Assembly: GCF_002080395.1 (NCBI RefSeq) | Contig: NZ_CP020478.1 | Span: forward strand, 1,252,886-1,316,885 | Source of the DNA: Campylobacter helveticus | Lineage (GTDB): Bacteria > Campylobacterota > Campylobacteria > Campylobacterales > Campylobacteraceae | Length of the DNA: 64,000 nt | Direction: 5' to 3' | In this document: piece after piece, positions 47,513 to 58,426 of the stretch | How the letters are laid out: each line of letters starts with the position of its first letter | Position numbering within the stretch: the first letter of the stretch is position 1 | Notes under the pieces: generated by a model | What the model saw: the letters and a program-made list of their open reading frames with translations, nothing else | What the model was told of the DNA's origin: nothing | The model's database searches: none | Made by a program: the position numbers and the translations under genes

Positions 47513-48631
47513 TTAGCTTCTTTTTGCGTAGAATTCTTTCTTAAATTCGCTAAATTTGTTTTGCATTATCGCCCCCCTCATCTCTTTTACTAAAGTTAGA
47601 TAATAATGCAAATTGTGCAAACTCGCAAGCCTAAAAAATGTCAATTCCTTCGCTTTAAAAAGATGATTTAAATATGCTCTTGAGTAAGTTTTGCAAGTAT
47701 AGCAAGAACAAGTCTTATCAATGCTTTCATTGTCATTAATAAATTCAGCTCTTTTGATATTAAATTTCCCAAAGCTTGTAAAAAATGTGCCGTTTCTCGC
47801 ATTTCTCGTTGGCATCACACAATCAAACATATCCACACCGCGTTCAACATTTTCCACTAAATCCTCAGGCGTCCCAACGCCCATTAAATATCTTGGACGC
47901 CCCTCGTCCATAAAAGGCGTTAAATTCTCAACAACCTCATACATTAGAGCATTTTCCTCACCCACGCTTAAACCACCTATGGCAAGTCCATCAAAGTCCA
48001 TCTCACAAAGCTCTAACGCACACTTTTTTCTTAAGTCAAATTCCGTCCCCCCCTGAATAATACCAAAAACATTTTGACTTAAAGCCTCACCTTGTTGTTG
48101 CTTAAATTTATGATGCGTTATAGCCTCTTTTGCCCACTTTATCGTTCTTTCAACGGAAAGTTCAACCCTCTTTCGACTCGCAGGTAAAGCCACTAAATCA
48201 TCAAGAACCATACAAATATCACTATTAAAATCATACTGCGTTTCAAGCACACTTTTGGGGGTAAAAAGGTGCAAACTCCCATCAATATGACTTTTAAATT
48301 TAATCCCCTCTTCGAAATGTTTTGTATTTTGACTCAAAGAAAAAGCTTGAAAGCCACCACTATCCGTTAAAAAACTATGAGAAAATCGCGTAAAATTATG
48401 CAAACCACCCAAATTTCTTATAATTTTTGAGCCGGGTCGCAAATAAAGATGATAGGTATTTGCTAAAATAATTTTCGCTTTTAAAATTTCACTCATATCA
48501 TAAGCGTCAAGACTCTTAACCGCAGCAGCTGTGCCAACAGGCATAAAAATGGGCGTTAAAAAAGAACTATGTGCCGTTTTTATCTCGCAAACCCTTGCGT
48601 GATTATCCTTGTGCTTTAGTTTAAATTCCAT
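47513..48631 (-). CDS. tgt: tRNA-guanine transglycosylase
   Basis: A 372-residue TGT that exchanges guanine-34 for the queuosine precursor in tRNAs for Asp, Asn, His and Tyr. The nucleophile-containing [12 protein letters not shown] near residues 89-100, GGLSVGE near 218-224 and the zinc site [17 protein letters not shown] near 306-322 are present. It is divergent from the next gene, sharing a 17-bp gap that contains an extended -10 box for the other strand. Confidence 0.96.
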   Translation of the reverse strand: MEFKLKHKDNHARVCEIKTAHSSFLTPIFMPVGTAAAVKSLDAYDMSEILKAKIILANTYHLYLRPGSKIIRNLGGLHNFTRFSHSFLTDSGGFQAFSLSQNTKHFEEGIKFKSHIDGSLHLFTPKSVLETQYDFNSDICMVLDDLVALPASRKRVELSVERTIKWAKEAITHHKFKQQQGEALSQNVFGIIQGGTEFDLRKKCALELCEMDFDGLAIGGLSVGEENALMYEVVENLTPFMDEGRPRYLMGVGTPEDLVENVERGVDMFDCVMPTRNARNGTFFTSFGKFNIKRAEFINDNESIDKTCSCYTCKTYSRAYLNHLFKAKELTFFRLASLHNLHYYLTLVKEMRGAIMQNKFSEFKKEFYAKRS

Positions 48632-48632
48632 T

Positions 48633-48641
48633 TGCTATAAT
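48633..48641 (+). promoter_or_regulatory. Extended -10 promoter
   Basis: TGCTATAAT (TGn plus TATAAT at 48636-48641) lies 20 bases before the ATG at 48661 with GGAG at 48651-48654 between, implying a leader of only about a dozen bases. It overlaps the region just before the tgt start on the opposite strand. Confidence 0.55.
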
Positions 48642-48660
48642 TCCCTTTTTGGAGTGTATT

Positions 48661-50058
48661 ATGAATCATATTTTAATTATCATTGATGGCATTTTAGCAA
48701 AGCATTTCTTAGAAAGGCTTTGTTTTCAAAAAAGCTTGAGTTATTTTTTTACTATCGTCTATCAAAAAAGTGAAAGCGTGAATTTAAGCGAAAAAAATGA
48801 ATACCTAGAATTCCACCAGTTTGACCCCACAAGTAGTGCAAGACTTGAGTGCATTATGAAACCCTACAAACAAGCTTTCATCTATATGCAAGATGAATTT
48901 GAGACAAAGAAAACTTACGAAGCTTTGAGGGGACTTGACTTAAATCTTGAAATTAACATTATGGATTTTTGGGGGCTGGGCATTAATGATAAGCTTTGTC
49001 ATTTAATTGACGCAAGAATGAATTTAAGCAAAAGACTGACAGACTTTTTACCAGATGTCGCTCTTACAGCTCAATATATAGGACTTGGGGTGGGGGAGAT
49101 AATGGAGATTAAAATCCCCGCTGGTTCAATCTTTGCTTATAGGCACATAGGCTCTATTCAGCAAAAAAGGTGGCGTATCGTTCTAGTCTATCGCAATGAA
49201 AAAATTCATTTCATCAAACCTTCTTTAATCCTCCAGCCAGGAGATAGTATTTTAATCGTAGGAGACCCTGTCATCCTACAAAGTGTTTTTCATAATGTAA
49301 AAGCTAGCACGGGACAATTTCCCGTGCCTTTTGGAACTAATGTTTTCACTCTCATCGATATGAAAAAGATGAATGAAAAAACCCAAGAACTTCTCATCAA
49401 TACCACTCTAAGCCTTGTGAAAAAAACAAATGCTAGAAAATTTTTCATAAGAATTATTAATGCGACACTAGGCAAAACCTATCAAAAGCTCAAAGCCCTT
49501 TCTTTAGAATATGAAAATATCTTTTTTGACTATACAAATACAAATTTTAAAAATATCCGTAGCTTTTTAGAGCAAAATGATGTGGGCGTTTTTATCACAG
49601 ATAATAAACATTTTGAAAAAGAAAAAAGGCAACTTTTTGAGCTTAAAATTCCCATCTTAAAAGTCGGCACTATGGATTTTGATAAGCTAGAAAAATCCGT
49701 CATTTTAAGCTCGGATGAAAGTGAAATCGAAAATCAAGCCAATGTGATAGTGGATTTAAGTAAGCAGTTAAAACTTGAGGTAAGCCTTTATTATTACCAT
49801 CCTAATCGCAAACATAGTAGTGAGTTAAAAGACTATTTTAACAGCCTTTCTAAACTTTACGATAAAAATATACAAATCATTCAAAGCAATCTGCAAAATC
49901 CAATTCTAAGTTTAGAATACAAAGAAGATTTGCTACAATTTGTCAGTTTTACGCCGGAGCTTTTAGATAATGACATTAGCAAAATTTGGAGTATGGATTT
50001 AAATAGAAATTATTACAAACTTAGCAAAAATTACCAACTTTTCATACCTATGAGTTAA
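48661..50058 (+). CDS. RCK/TrkA-C-domain protein (COG3400-like)
   Basis: I choose ATG 48661, 6 bases after GGAG, giving 465 residues; an alternative TTG start at 48649 would begin before the ribosome site. The N-terminal half looks like a Rossmann TrkA-N-like domain ([16 protein letters not shown]). A TrkA-C domain follows, [17 protein letters not shown] to [13 protein letters not shown] near residue 200. No membrane segment is visible, so it is a soluble regulator without a fused channel. C. jejuni has an equivalent between tgt and aroB (Cj1009-type). Ligand and partner are unknown. Confidence 0.75.
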   Translation: MNHILIIIDGILAKHFLERLCFQKSLSYFFTIVYQKSESVNLSEKNEYLEFHQFDPTSSARLECIMKPYKQAFIYMQDEFETKKTYEALRGLDLNLEINIMDFWGLGINDKLCHLIDARMNLSKRLTDFLPDVALTAQYIGLGVGEIMEIKIPAGSIFAYRHIGSIQQKRWRIVLVYRNEKIHFIKPSLILQPGDSILIVGDPVILQSVFHNVKASTGQFPVPFGTNVFTLIDMKKMNEKTQELLINTTLSLVKKTNARKFFIRIINATLGKTYQKLKALSLEYENIFFDYTNTNFKNIRSFLEQNDVGVFITDNKHFEKEKRQLFELKIPILKVGTMDFDKLEKSVILSSDESEIENQANVIVDLSKQLKLEVSLYYYHPNRKHSSELKDYFNSLSKLYDKNIQIIQSNLQNPILSLEYKEDLLQFVSFTPELLDNDISKIWSMDLNRNYYKLSKNYQLFIPMS

Positions 50059-50077
50059 AATTACAAAAAGGAAAAAA

Positions 50078-51130
50078 ATGCAAATCGAAGTCAAAGTTAA
50101 AGAGCCTTATAAAGTTTTCATTGATGAGGGTTTAAATTTTAAATTTAAGGGAAAAGTTGCAATTTTAACCAATCCAAAAGTCGCAGGACTTCATCTTAAA
50201 AGTTTGCTTGACAAAATAGAATGCGAAGAACTTTTTATCATTAGCGTAAAAGACGGCGAAGAGTATAAAAACCTAGCCACTATCGAAGAAATTCTAAATC
50301 AAATGTGCAATTCTAAACTTGACAGAAAAAGCCTACTAATTAGCTTTGGTGGGGGGGTAATTAGCGATATGGGGGGCTTTGCAGCAAGTATTTATCAAAG
50401 GGGGATAGATTTTATCAATATCCCCACCACACTTTTAGCTTGTGTAGATGCCGCTGTGGGCGGGAAAACTGGGGTTAATAATCATTTTGGGAAAAATCTC
50501 ATCGGCACTTTTTACCAACCTAAGGCTGTGTATTGCGAAAGTGCATTTTTAAGAACTCTAAAGCAAAGAGAGCTTAGTGCAGGTTTGGCTGAATTTATCA
50601 AAATGGCAATCATTTTTGACGCAAATTTACTCAATTTCATAGAAAAAATAGACGCGAAAAAATTCTTAGAGGCAAAATGCGAAGAAGAAATTTTAACCCA
50701 AATCATCGCCAAAAGTGTGGAATTAAAAGCTAAAATAGTCGCGCAAGATGAAAAAGAAAGTAAAACCAGAATGTTGCTAAATTACGGACACACTTTTGCC
50801 CACATCATAGAAAATGAAACAAATTATAAAAGCTATCTTCACGGAGAGGCTGTGGCTATAGGTATGAATATGGCAAATCATCTAAGCTACGAACTTGGGC
50901 TTTTGAGCAAAGAAGAGTGTAAAAGAGTGGAGCAAATTTTACAAAAATTTATCCTACCTACGCAGTATAAAATTAAAAGTGTTGAAGAGTTTTATCAAGC
51001 TTTCTTCCTAGATAAAAAAAGTGCAAACCAAAAAATTCGCTTTATCTTGGCTGCGCCACTAGGAAGAGGCATTATAAAAGAAGATGTTGAAAAATCCATA
51101 CTTTTAAAATGTTTGGAGCAATTTGTATGA
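50078..51130 (+). CDS. aroB: 3-dehydroquinate synthase
   Basis: A 350-residue AroB, the second step of the shikimate pathway. [20 protein letters not shown] near residues 91-110 and [19 protein letters not shown] near 112-130 are the NAD-binding and active-site segments. Metal ligands are expected in [12 protein letters not shown] near 231-242 and [10 protein letters not shown] near 250. It overlaps the mechanosensitive-channel gene by 4 bases (ATGA). The G7 run inside the gene is too short to be a likely phase switch. Confidence 0.97.
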   Translation: MQIEVKVKEPYKVFIDEGLNFKFKGKVAILTNPKVAGLHLKSLLDKIECEELFIISVKDGEEYKNLATIEEILNQMCNSKLDRKSLLISFGGGVISDMGGFAASIYQRGIDFINIPTTLLACVDAAVGGKTGVNNHFGKNLIGTFYQPKAVYCESAFLRTLKQRELSAGLAEFIKMAIIFDANLLNFIEKIDAKKFLEAKCEEEILTQIIAKSVELKAKIVAQDEKESKTRMLLNYGHTFAHIIENETNYKSYLHGEAVAIGMNMANHLSYELGLLSKEECKRVEQILQKFILPTQYKIKSVEEFYQAFFLDKKSANQKIRFILAAPLGRGIIKEDVEKSILLKCLEQFV

Positions 51131-52674
51131 AAAAGATATTTTTTTTAGCTTGTTTTGTTGTATTTTCCTTTGCAGAGCTTAATAACAGCCTCGTTTTAGA
51201 AAGCAAAGCTAAAATCAACACACTTAACACCATCATAGAGGCAAGCATTCATAATATACGCTATGATAATTTCATCAAGTATCAAAAAATAAGCGATGAG
51301 CTTATCATTTTAAGAGATGAGTTAAACAAAGAGCATTTAAGCTACGAGGAAAAAGATGCCACACAAAGCAAAATAGCAAACCTAGAAGAACAATTAAGAC
51401 TTTTAAAAGACTACAAATATTTAAATTTTGCCCAAAGTTTAAATATCGGTGAAAATGTCGAAATCCTCCCAAAACTTACAAATCCACTTGCCATCATCGG
51501 TGCTTTTTCTCATATTAAGAAGTTAAAAGATGAAAGAGATGAGCAAAGCTTAAAGATTGAAGAATTTGAAAATTTGGTTTTAAAAATTAAAGAAAAAAAT
51601 ACCGAGCTTAAAGAACTTATAAAACTTGACAATAGTAAAGAAAATTTAAACGCCTTAAAAGAATCAAATAAAAAATTGAGCGAATTTGAAAACGCTTTAC
51701 AATTTGCGAAAGTCTCTTTTTCCGTGTATGAAAAAAAGATTGAGGATGAAATCACACGCGTTAATGCTGAGATAAAAGTGCAAACGCTAAGGGCGATTAA
51801 CATCTTTGTTGCTATTATTTTAGTCATCATTTTTTCCTTCTCCTTAAAATTTATCGCCAAAAAATATATTAAGGATAATGAACGCTACTATACAGCAACT
51901 AAAATCATCAATTTTATCAATCTCAACATCATCTTTCTCATCTTGCTTTTTGCTTATATAGAAAATATCACCTATCTTGTTACCATACTTGGCTTTGCTT
52001 CGGCTGGTCTTGCTATCGCTATGAAAGATATGTTTATGTCTATGCTTGGTTGGTGTGTGATTGTTTTTGGTGGGAGTATGAGGGTTGGAGACCGCATTAA
52101 AGTAATACAAAATGACTTAACTTATGTGGGAGATATTATTGATATTTCTTTTTTGCGTATCACGATTTATGAAACCTTAACTTTAGAAACTTATATGAAA
52201 AATCGCCGCAGCGGAAGGATTATTTTTATCCCAAATAACTATGTTTTCACACACTTAATAGCAAATTACACCCATCACGGAATGAAAACCGTGCTGGATG
52301 GCATTGACATTACCATAAGTTTTGATTCAAATTTAGAAAAAGCCAAAGAGATAATGGAGCAAATCGTTACAAAACAAGCCAAACCTTACACAGAATTAGC
52401 AAAAAAAGCTATGAAAAGGTTACAAAATGAGTATAGTATTAAAAATCCCAAAGTCGAACCAAAAATCTACATCTTTTTTGAACACTGGGGAGTAAGACTT
52501 TCGGCTTGGTATATGGCAAATTCTTACGCCGCACTTAATTTAAGAAGCACAATAAGTAAAGAGTTAATTAGTGAGTTTATGAAACACAAAGATATTAAAA
52601 TAGCCTATCCTAGTCAAAACCTTTATCTAGACAAAAAACAAAACGCAGCCCGACAAGGGGATTTTAATGGATAA
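51127..52674 (+). CDS. MscS-family mechanosensitive channel
   Basis: The start is ATG 51127, overlapping the aroB stop, giving 515 residues with a signal peptide ([16 protein letters not shown]). A long periplasmic coiled-coil region (about 20-215) precedes three membrane helices (about 222-240, 265-285 and 290-315). The pore helix region [20 protein letters not shown] and the following beta domain [12 protein letters not shown] are typical of MscS. Such larger MscS proteins open on membrane tension and protect against osmotic shock. C. jejuni has a similar gene here. Confidence 0.88.
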   Translation: MKKIFFLACFVVFSFAELNNSLVLESKAKINTLNTIIEASIHNIRYDNFIKYQKISDELIILRDELNKEHLSYEEKDATQSKIANLEEQLRLLKDYKYLNFAQSLNIGENVEILPKLTNPLAIIGAFSHIKKLKDERDEQSLKIEEFENLVLKIKEKNTELKELIKLDNSKENLNALKESNKKLSEFENALQFAKVSFSVYEKKIEDEITRVNAEIKVQTLRAINIFVAIILVIIFSFSLKFIAKKYIKDNERYYTATKIINFINLNIIFLILLFAYIENITYLVTILGFASAGLAIAMKDMFMSMLGWCVIVFGGSMRVGDRIKVIQNDLTYVGDIIDISFLRITIYETLTLETYMKNRRSGRIIFIPNNYVFTHLIANYTHHGMKTVLDGIDITISFDSNLEKAKEIMEQIVTKQAKPYTELAKKAMKRLQNEYSIKNPKVEPKIYIFFEHWGVRLSAWYMANSYAALNLRSTISKELISEFMKHKDIKIAYPSQNLYLDKKQNAARQGDFNG

Positions 52675-53911
52675 AGTCTTTTTTAAAACTTTTGGTTGTA
52701 GAACAAATATTTATGATAGTGAGCTAATAAAAAGCTATATGAAAGATTTTCAGCTTACGACTAATGAAAAAGAAGCTAATATTGTCATTATTAATTCTTG
52801 CACGGTAACAAATGGGGCGGATAGTGGATTAAAAACCTACATCAACAGCCTTAAAAAAAATAATATTAAAGTTATACTCACAGGCTGTGCGGCGGTAAGT
52901 AGGGGCAAAGAGCTTTTAGATAGTGGAGCGATTTTTGGCGTTTTGGGTGCTTCAAATAAGGCTAAGATTAATGATTTTTTAAAAGCAAAAACGCGTTTTT
53001 ATGAGCTTGGAGACTTAAATTTCATCGATAAAGATATTGTTAAAGATTATGAAAATCACACAAAAGCCTTTGTGAAAATTCAAGAAGGGTGTGATTTTAA
53101 CTGCTCTTATTGCATCATACCAAGTGTGCGTGGTAAATCAAGAAGCGTAAAAGAAAATGACCTTTTGGAACAAATTAAAATCTTAATTCAAAATGGCTAC
53201 ACCGAAATCGTTCTAACAGGCACAAATATAGGCTCTTACGGCTTAAAAGACGGCACGACTTTGGGCAAACTCTTGCAAAAAATAATGCAAATTCAAGGCT
53301 TAAAACGCATCCGCTTAGGTAGCTTAGAACCCGCACAAATTGACGCGAGCTTTATGGAAATTTTAGATGAAAATTTACTTGAAAAACATCTTCATATCGC
53401 CTTACAACACACCAGCGAAACAATGCTACGCATTATGAGGCGTAGAAGCCATACAAAAAATGATTTGTTACTCTTTCAAACCCTTGCAGATAAGGGTTTT
53501 GCATTAGGGACAGATTTTATCGTTGGACATCCGGGGGAGAGTGAAGAACTTTGGCAAGAAGCTTTAAAAAATTTCAAAGAATTTAAACTTACTCACCTCC
53601 ACGCCTTTATCTTTTCACCGCGAAATAACACCCACTCAGCAACGCTTAAAAACACCATAAAAGGCGATGTTGCAAAAGAAAGATTAAATACGCTTAAAAA
53701 CATCGTGCAGAAAAATAATTATGAATTTAGAAAGGCAAAAAAGGCTAAACTTGAAGTTTTAGTTGAAAGCAAAAAAAATGACTTTTATGAGGGCTATGAC
53801 CAGTTTTTTAATAAAATTAAAATCATAAGCTCAAAAGATTTAAACAAAATGTGGCTAAATATTGAAGATTACGAAATTAAAGAGGAATTTAACGAAACGA
53901 GGCTAAGATGA
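52667..53911 (+). CDS. mtaB: tRNA (t6A37) methylthiotransferase
   Basis: A 414-residue MiaB-family radical SAM enzyme. FKTFGCRTNIYDSELI near residues 5-20 has the MtaB form of the first cluster motif. Radical SAM cysteines lie in EGCDFNCSYCIIPSVRGKSRS near 138-158. MtaB adds the methylthio group to t6A in tRNAs reading ANN codons. It overlaps the neighbours on both sides (8 and 4 bases). The RimO paralog at 35870 differs in the N-terminal motif and in carrying an SEGCNQSC segment. Confidence 0.9.
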   Translation: MDKVFFKTFGCRTNIYDSELIKSYMKDFQLTTNEKEANIVIINSCTVTNGADSGLKTYINSLKKNNIKVILTGCAAVSRGKELLDSGAIFGVLGASNKAKINDFLKAKTRFYELGDLNFIDKDIVKDYENHTKAFVKIQEGCDFNCSYCIIPSVRGKSRSVKENDLLEQIKILIQNGYTEIVLTGTNIGSYGLKDGTTLGKLLQKIMQIQGLKRIRLGSLEPAQIDASFMEILDENLLEKHLHIALQHTSETMLRIMRRRSHTKNDLLLFQTLADKGFALGTDFIVGHPGESEELWQEALKNFKEFKLTHLHAFIFSPRNNTHSATLKNTIKGDVAKERLNTLKNIVQKNNYEFRKAKKAKLEVLVESKKNDFYEGYDQFFNKIKIISSKDLNKMWLNIEDYEIKEEFNETRLR

Positions 53912-55503
53912 AAAACAACAAAATTATCCTAATTTCTTTTATTATCTTATGTATGCTTTTAGCCATAGTTTATTTTAAAAACGAACCCAAATTCATCGAT
54001 GAAGCATTATATAAAAGCCTTTTAGAACAAAAGCTTATCCAAAAGGCGACCATTGATGAAAATGAAATTTTACTCAAAGCTGCGGGGGAACATTATGTCA
54101 TCATTAAAGAGGGCGTGGATATCAAAGAACTTTTGACACAAGTGCCTGTGGAGATAAAAAAAGATTATAGTGCTTGGATATTTTTCACACTTTTAGTCTT
54201 TTTACTCGCATCACTTATCAGTTTTAATTTTTTCCGCCGTAAAAAAGAAATGCAAAAATTCCCTATAAACAAAGCCACTCAAAACCCCTCTTTGCAAGAA
54301 CCACTTAATTCTATAAAACCTGTCATTTCAAGCGTTACCTTTAATGATGTTGCAGGTGTTAATGAAGTAAAATTAGAGCTTAATGAGTTGGTTGATTTTC
54401 TTAAAAATCCTCAAAAATATAAAGAATTTGGCGTAAAAATGCCAAAAGGCGTTTTGATGATAGGACCTCCAGGAGTTGGTAAAACCCTCATCGCAAAAGC
54501 CGTTGCGGGCGAAGCTGGAGTGCCATTTTTTTATCAATCTGGCTCAAGTTTTGTTGAAATTTATGTAGGAATGGGAGCAAAAAGAGTTAGAGAGCTTTTC
54601 TCTCGTGCTAAAATGATGGCACCAAGTATCATTTTTATCGATGAAATTGACGCAGTTGGAAAAGCAAGAAACGAACTTTCAAATGGCGAAAGAGATAGCA
54701 CCCTCAATCAGCTCTTAACCCAAATGGACGGCTTTGAAGATAACAGCGGTGTCATCGTCATCGCCGCAACCAACAAAATAGAACTAATGGACGAAGCACT
54801 ACTTCGCTCAGGACGCTTTGATAGACGCATTTTTCTTTCTCTGCCTGATTTTAAAGACCGATTTAAAATTTTAGAAATTTATATGAAAAATAAAAAAAAT
54901 AAAGTCGATTTGGAACAAATCGCAAAACTTAGCGTAGGCTTTAGCGGTGCGGGGCTTGAAACTCTTGTTAATGAAGCCGCCATTAATGCCCTTAGGCGGG
55001 GGAATGATTTGGTTGAAGATAGCGACTTTTACGCGGTTTTAAATAAGGTTCTTTTAGGCAAGAAAAAAATTCTTAATTTAAGCGAAAAAGAAAAGCAAAT
55101 TCAAGCCCATTACCAAGCGGCAAAAGCTTTATGTGCGTATTATTTTGACATTAAATTTGATAAAATCACACTCATTGAAGATAGATTTAACGAGTATGAA
55201 TCAAATATCAAATCAAAATCCGAGCTTTTAAATAAAATTAAAACACATCTTGCTGGATTTATCGCTATGAAACTTTTATATAACGAAAGCTATACAAATT
55301 CACAGCAAGATTTTTTAAAAATTAAAGAACTTGTAGAATTTATGTTAAGTTTCAATATGATTGAAGACAAAAGCCTAGAAATTCAAAAAAATGAGGTCGA
55401 GGAATTTTTAAAAACAAGAAAGGAGCTTATCGCTCTCTTAGCTAAACTTTTGCTAGAAAAAGAAAGTCTAACTTATAAAGATGTCAAAAAAATAAGTTTA
55501 TAA
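53908..55503 (+). CDS. FtsH-like AAA ATPase lacking the zinc-protease motif
   Basis: A 531-residue protein with the FtsH layout: membrane helices near residues 5-23 and 90-110, and an AAA domain with Walker A GPPGVGKT near 186-193, Walker [10 protein letters not shown] near 246-254, and [20 protein letters not shown] near 303. Where FtsH has HEAGH, this protein reads [10 protein letters not shown] near residue 399, so Glu and the second His are missing and zinc cannot be held normally. The C-terminal domain is also shortened. It is therefore probably an unfoldase or scaffold, a pseudo-protease. C. jejuni has an FtsH-like paralog (Cj1005) at the same position. Confidence 0.85.
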   Translation: MKNNKIILISFIILCMLLAIVYFKNEPKFIDEALYKSLLEQKLIQKATIDENEILLKAAGEHYVIIKEGVDIKELLTQVPVEIKKDYSAWIFFTLLVFLLASLISFNFFRRKKEMQKFPINKATQNPSLQEPLNSIKPVISSVTFNDVAGVNEVKLELNELVDFLKNPQKYKEFGVKMPKGVLMIGPPGVGKTLIAKAVAGEAGVPFFYQSGSSFVEIYVGMGAKRVRELFSRAKMMAPSIIFIDEIDAVGKARNELSNGERDSTLNQLLTQMDGFEDNSGVIVIAATNKIELMDEALLRSGRFDRRIFLSLPDFKDRFKILEIYMKNKKNKVDLEQIAKLSVGFSGAGLETLVNEAAINALRRGNDLVEDSDFYAVLNKVLLGKKKILNLSEKEKQIQAHYQAAKALCAYYFDIKFDKITLIEDRFNEYESNIKSKSELLNKIKTHLAGFIAMKLLYNESYTNSQQDFLKIKELVEFMLSFNMIEDKSLEIQKNEVEEFLKTRKELIALLAKLLLEKESLTYKDVKKISL

Positions 55504-55521
55504 ATTTAACAAAGGAAAAAA

Positions 55522-56322
55522 ATGAAAGCGAAAGGAAGTGAGTTAATCCCTATTTTAACCATAGCTGGAAGTGATTGTAGTGGTGGGGCAGGAGTGCAAG
55601 CTGACTTAAAAACTTTTAGTGCTTATAGGCTTTTTGGTATGAGTGTGATTTTAAGCGTGGTCGCAGAAAACACAGCAAGAGTCATTAGTGTGCATAATGT
55701 CCCTGTAAAATGTGTTGAAGAGCAGTTTTTAGCGGTATTTGAGGATATACCTCCAAAAGCAGTTAAAATAGGTATGATAGGAAGCAAGGACTTAATGCTT
55801 TGTGTCAAGGAAAATTTAGAGCATTTTAAACCGCAAAATGTCGTTATAGACCCTGTGATGTTTGCCAAAAATGGCTTCGCCTTAATGCCTGTTGAGTGTT
55901 GCGATTTTTTTAAAAATAATATTTTAAAATTTGCCGACATTCTCACGCCAAATATCCCAGAGGCAGAGTTTTTAAGTGGCTTTACAATTCAAAATGAGGA
56001 AGAAATGATAAAAGCAGCTAAACACCTACACGCGCAAGGCGCTAAAGCCGTTTTGATAAAAGGCGGACATAGAAACGAAAATGCCAACGATGTCTTTTTT
56101 GATGGGGAAAATATCCACATTTTAAAAGGCGAACGCATAGAAACGAAAAACACACACGGCACAGGTTGCACTCTAAGCTCCGCCATAGCTTCAAACTTAG
56201 CTCTTGGCAAAAACGCCCTTGAAAGCGTCAGTGAGGCAAAAGAATATGTTAGAGGGGCGATTTACTACAGCTTAAATTTAGGTAAGGGAAATGGACCTAC
56301 TAATCATCTTTGGGCTTTTTAA
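55522..56322 (+). CDS. thiD: Hydroxymethylpyrimidine (phosphate) kinase
   Basis: A 266-residue ThiD for thiamine synthesis; it phosphorylates HMP and HMP-P. ILTIAGSDCSGGAGVQADLKTF near residues 11-31 binds the substrate, VLIKGGH near 176 and the ATP-site THGTGCTLSSAIASNLALG near 212-230 (catalytic Cys in GTGC) are present. Its stop TAA overlaps the ATG of thiE by one base. Confidence 0.96.
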   Translation: MKAKGSELIPILTIAGSDCSGGAGVQADLKTFSAYRLFGMSVILSVVAENTARVISVHNVPVKCVEEQFLAVFEDIPPKAVKIGMIGSKDLMLCVKENLEHFKPQNVVIDPVMFAKNGFALMPVECCDFFKNNILKFADILTPNIPEAEFLSGFTIQNEEEMIKAAKHLHAQGAKAVLIKGGHRNENANDVFFDGENIHILKGERIETKNTHGTGCTLSSAIASNLALGKNALESVSEAKEYVRGAIYYSLNLGKGNGPTNHLWAF

Positions 56323-56945
56323 TGCCTGATTTAAGTTTATATCTCGTCGCAAGTCGTGGAAATTTAAGCGATGAAGCCTTTTTAAATGTGCTTGAAAGTG
56401 CTGTAAAAGGAGGAGTTAGCATTATCCAGCTTAGAGAAAAAACTCTTAATGCAAAGGATTTTTTCTCTCTTGGCTTAAAGGTCAAAAAACTCTGCCAAAC
56501 CTATCAAATCCCCCTTATTATCAATGATAGAATCGACATCGCCCTAGCTTTAGACGCACACGGGGTGCATTTAGGACAAGAAGACTTGCCTCCAAACATA
56601 GCGAGAAAAGTTTTAGGCAAAGATAAAATCATAGGTTTAAGCCTTAAAACAACACAGCAGTTAAAATTTATCGAGGAAGCCAATTATCTAGGCTGTGGAG
56701 CCATCAAAACAACTCCAACGAAAGAAAGTAGTGTTTTACCCCTTGAAACCTTAAATCAAATTTGCGAAAGCTCTCCTTTGCCCGTCGTGGCGATTGGGGG
56801 CATTGATGAAGCTGTTGTAAAAGAATTAAAGGGGATAAAGCTTAGCGGAGTGGCTGTAGTAAGGGCTATAATGGAGGCTAAAAATCCTACTTTAGCCGCA
56901 AATGCATTAAAAAAGGCTGTGCGTGAAAATTTATCTCTTAAATGA
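56322..56945 (+). CDS. thiE: Thiamine-phosphate synthase
   Basis: The start is ATG 56322 in TAATG at the thiD stop, giving 207 residues; an upstream TTG would add four residues inside thiD. ThiE couples HMP-PP and thiazole phosphate. QLREKTLNAKDF near 38-49, LIINDRIDIALALDAHGVHLG near 65-85 and VVAIGGIDE near 153 are its hallmarks. Together with thiD it forms a thiamine pair; hemD begins before its end. Confidence 0.95.
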   Translation: MPDLSLYLVASRGNLSDEAFLNVLESAVKGGVSIIQLREKTLNAKDFFSLGLKVKKLCQTYQIPLIINDRIDIALALDAHGVHLGQEDLPPNIARKVLGKDKIIGLSLKTTQQLKFIEEANYLGCGAIKTTPTKESSVLPLETLNQICESSPLPVVAIGGIDEAVVKELKGIKLSGVAVVRAIMEAKNPTLAANALKKAVRENLSLK

Positions 56946-57567
56946 AACCAAATTTGAAGGTGTGGAAAATCTTATCTTAAACGAAGTGAAATTTTTTGAT
57001 TTTAATGTAAATTTAGAGGATTTTGACGCACTCATTCTTACATCTAAAAACGCTGTAAAAGCCCTAGAAAAAGCTAAAATAAAACTAGATTTTGATTTAA
57101 AAATTTACGCTGTGGGAGAAAAAACAGCAAAAAAAGCTCAGCAACTTGGCTTCAAACATATCAAAATTCCCTCAAAAGCTTATGGAAAAACACTTTTTGA
57201 AGAATTTAAAGAAGAATTAAAGGGACAAAAATGCCTTTATCTTAGAGCCAAAAACATCGCTTCAAATTTAAACGAAGATTTACGAGATAATGCAGTCGAT
57301 TTAAAAGAAATTATCGTTTATGAAAATGTCTTTAAGCCTTGCAAAATAGCACTTTGCCAACCAGCCATTTTTATCTTTACCTCTCCACTGAGTGCTTTAA
57401 ATTTCTTAAAAAATTATCACCCCCATCCAAAAGATAAATTAATAGCCTTAGGACAAAGCACAGCAAAGGCACTTAAAGGTTTTGACTATCATCTTGCTAA
57501 AGAACCCTCAATAAAGGCTTGTGTGGATTTAGCTAGGCTTTATAAAAACCCACTCCAGCAAGATTAA
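56923..57567 (+). CDS. hemD: Uroporphyrinogen-III synthase
   Basis: A 214-residue HemD, which closes hydroxymethylbilane to uroporphyrinogen III. It starts at GTG 56923, overlapping thiE by 23 bases. The family is divergent, but ALILTSKNAVKALEK near residues 37-51, YAVGEKTAKKAQQLG near 62-76 and FTSPLSALNFLKN near 147-159 fit. hemE, the next pathway enzyme, lies nearby on the minus strand. It overlaps the convergent radical SAM gene by 35 bases. Confidence 0.82.
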   Translation: MKIYLLNETKFEGVENLILNEVKFFDFNVNLEDFDALILTSKNAVKALEKAKIKLDFDLKIYAVGEKTAKKAQQLGFKHIKIPSKAYGKTLFEEFKEELKGQKCLYLRAKNIASNLNEDLRDNAVDLKEIIVYENVFKPCKIALCQPAIFIFTSPLSALNFLKNYHPHPKDKLIALGQSTAKALKGFDYHLAKEPSIKACVDLARLYKNPLQQD

Positions 57568-58426
57568 CGCTTTTAATTTGCCCTCTCTCAAGCAAATTTT
57601 TTAAATGCTTTTTGCTTTCATCATCAAAACACGCCACATCAAGCTCACTTTGAGGACGCAAACGCAAAGTATTTAAAAGCTCTTCCTCGCAAAAGCTAAG
57701 TTTCGCACCTTGCTTTTTTTTCGCTATAAAAACAGGCACAGAGCTAATAAAACGGCTAAGCTCTTCAAGTCTAGCTTCTTCAACCCCACTCACAGCATAA
57801 GCTGGTGGTCTATCGATACTGCTTAAATCCACTCTCGTAGGTGCGATTTTAGCTAAGGCTTCATTAAGCAAAGCGAATTCCTCTTCTTTGTCATTTAGCT
57901 CCTTAACAACCAAAATTTCCATTACCAACGCGCCACTAAATTTAGCTCTAAATTCCGCCATTTTTTCTATCATCGTGTTTAAATTTATCTCTTTTAAAGC
58001 CCTGTCTATCTTATAAAAAGTCTTTTCGTTTGCACTATCAAGACTAAATTTAACAATATCACAAAGCATTAAGCATTGCATTTTTTCCTCATCTAAAACT
58101 GCTGTGCCATTGCTTAAAATAAGAATTTTTTTATCCTTAACAAGCTTTTTTAATTCTAAAAGCAACTCTTTTAAATGCGGATAAAGGCTTGGCTCTCCAT
58201 TAGCCGTGAGAGTAAGCACATCAAATTTCACGCCTTTTTCTAAGACAATTTTAAGCTCATCTAAAATTTCTTTTACGCCTAAAACTTTCTCTTGCTCTTT
58301 GATGGGTTTTGCCGCCTCAAGCTCACAATACACACAATCAAAATTACACTGCTTCATCGCTCCACTTAAATCCACCCCCAAAGAAAGCCCAAAACGCCTA
58401 GAATTTATAGGACCAAAAACTATCAT
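57533..58426 (-). CDS. Radical SAM protein of unknown function
   Basis: A 297-residue radical SAM protein. The cluster motif [17 protein letters not shown] lies near residues 26-42, followed by [14 protein letters not shown] near 73-86. It looks like the Fe-S oxidoreductase group next to hemE in C. jejuni (Cj1244-type). Its start overlaps the hemE stop by 4 bases, which suggests coupled translation and perhaps a role linked to heme, but no activity is established. Confidence 0.75.
   Translation of the reverse strand: MIVFGPINSRRFGLSLGVDLSGAMKQCNFDCVYCELEAAKPIKEQEKVLGVKEILDELKIVLEKGVKFDVLTLTANGEPSLYPHLKELLLELKKLVKDKKILILSNGTAVLDEEKMQCLMLCDIVKFSLDSANEKTFYKIDRALKEINLNTMIEKMAEFRAKFSGALVMEILVVKELNDKEEEFALLNEALAKIAPTRVDLSSIDRPPAYAVSGVEEARLEELSRFISSVPVFIAKKKQGAKLSFCEEELLNTLRLRPQSELDVACFDDESKKHLKNLLERGQIKSVNLAGVGFYKA

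Noticed and set aside
48048-48054. C7 run in tgt as a phase switch
   Set aside because: It is only seven bases long, encodes the conserved IQGGTEF segment, and the gene is intact.
50350-50356. G7 run in aroB as a phase switch
   Set aside because: The run is short, encodes the conserved FGGGVIS motif and lies in an essential-type biosynthetic gene; the frame is intact.
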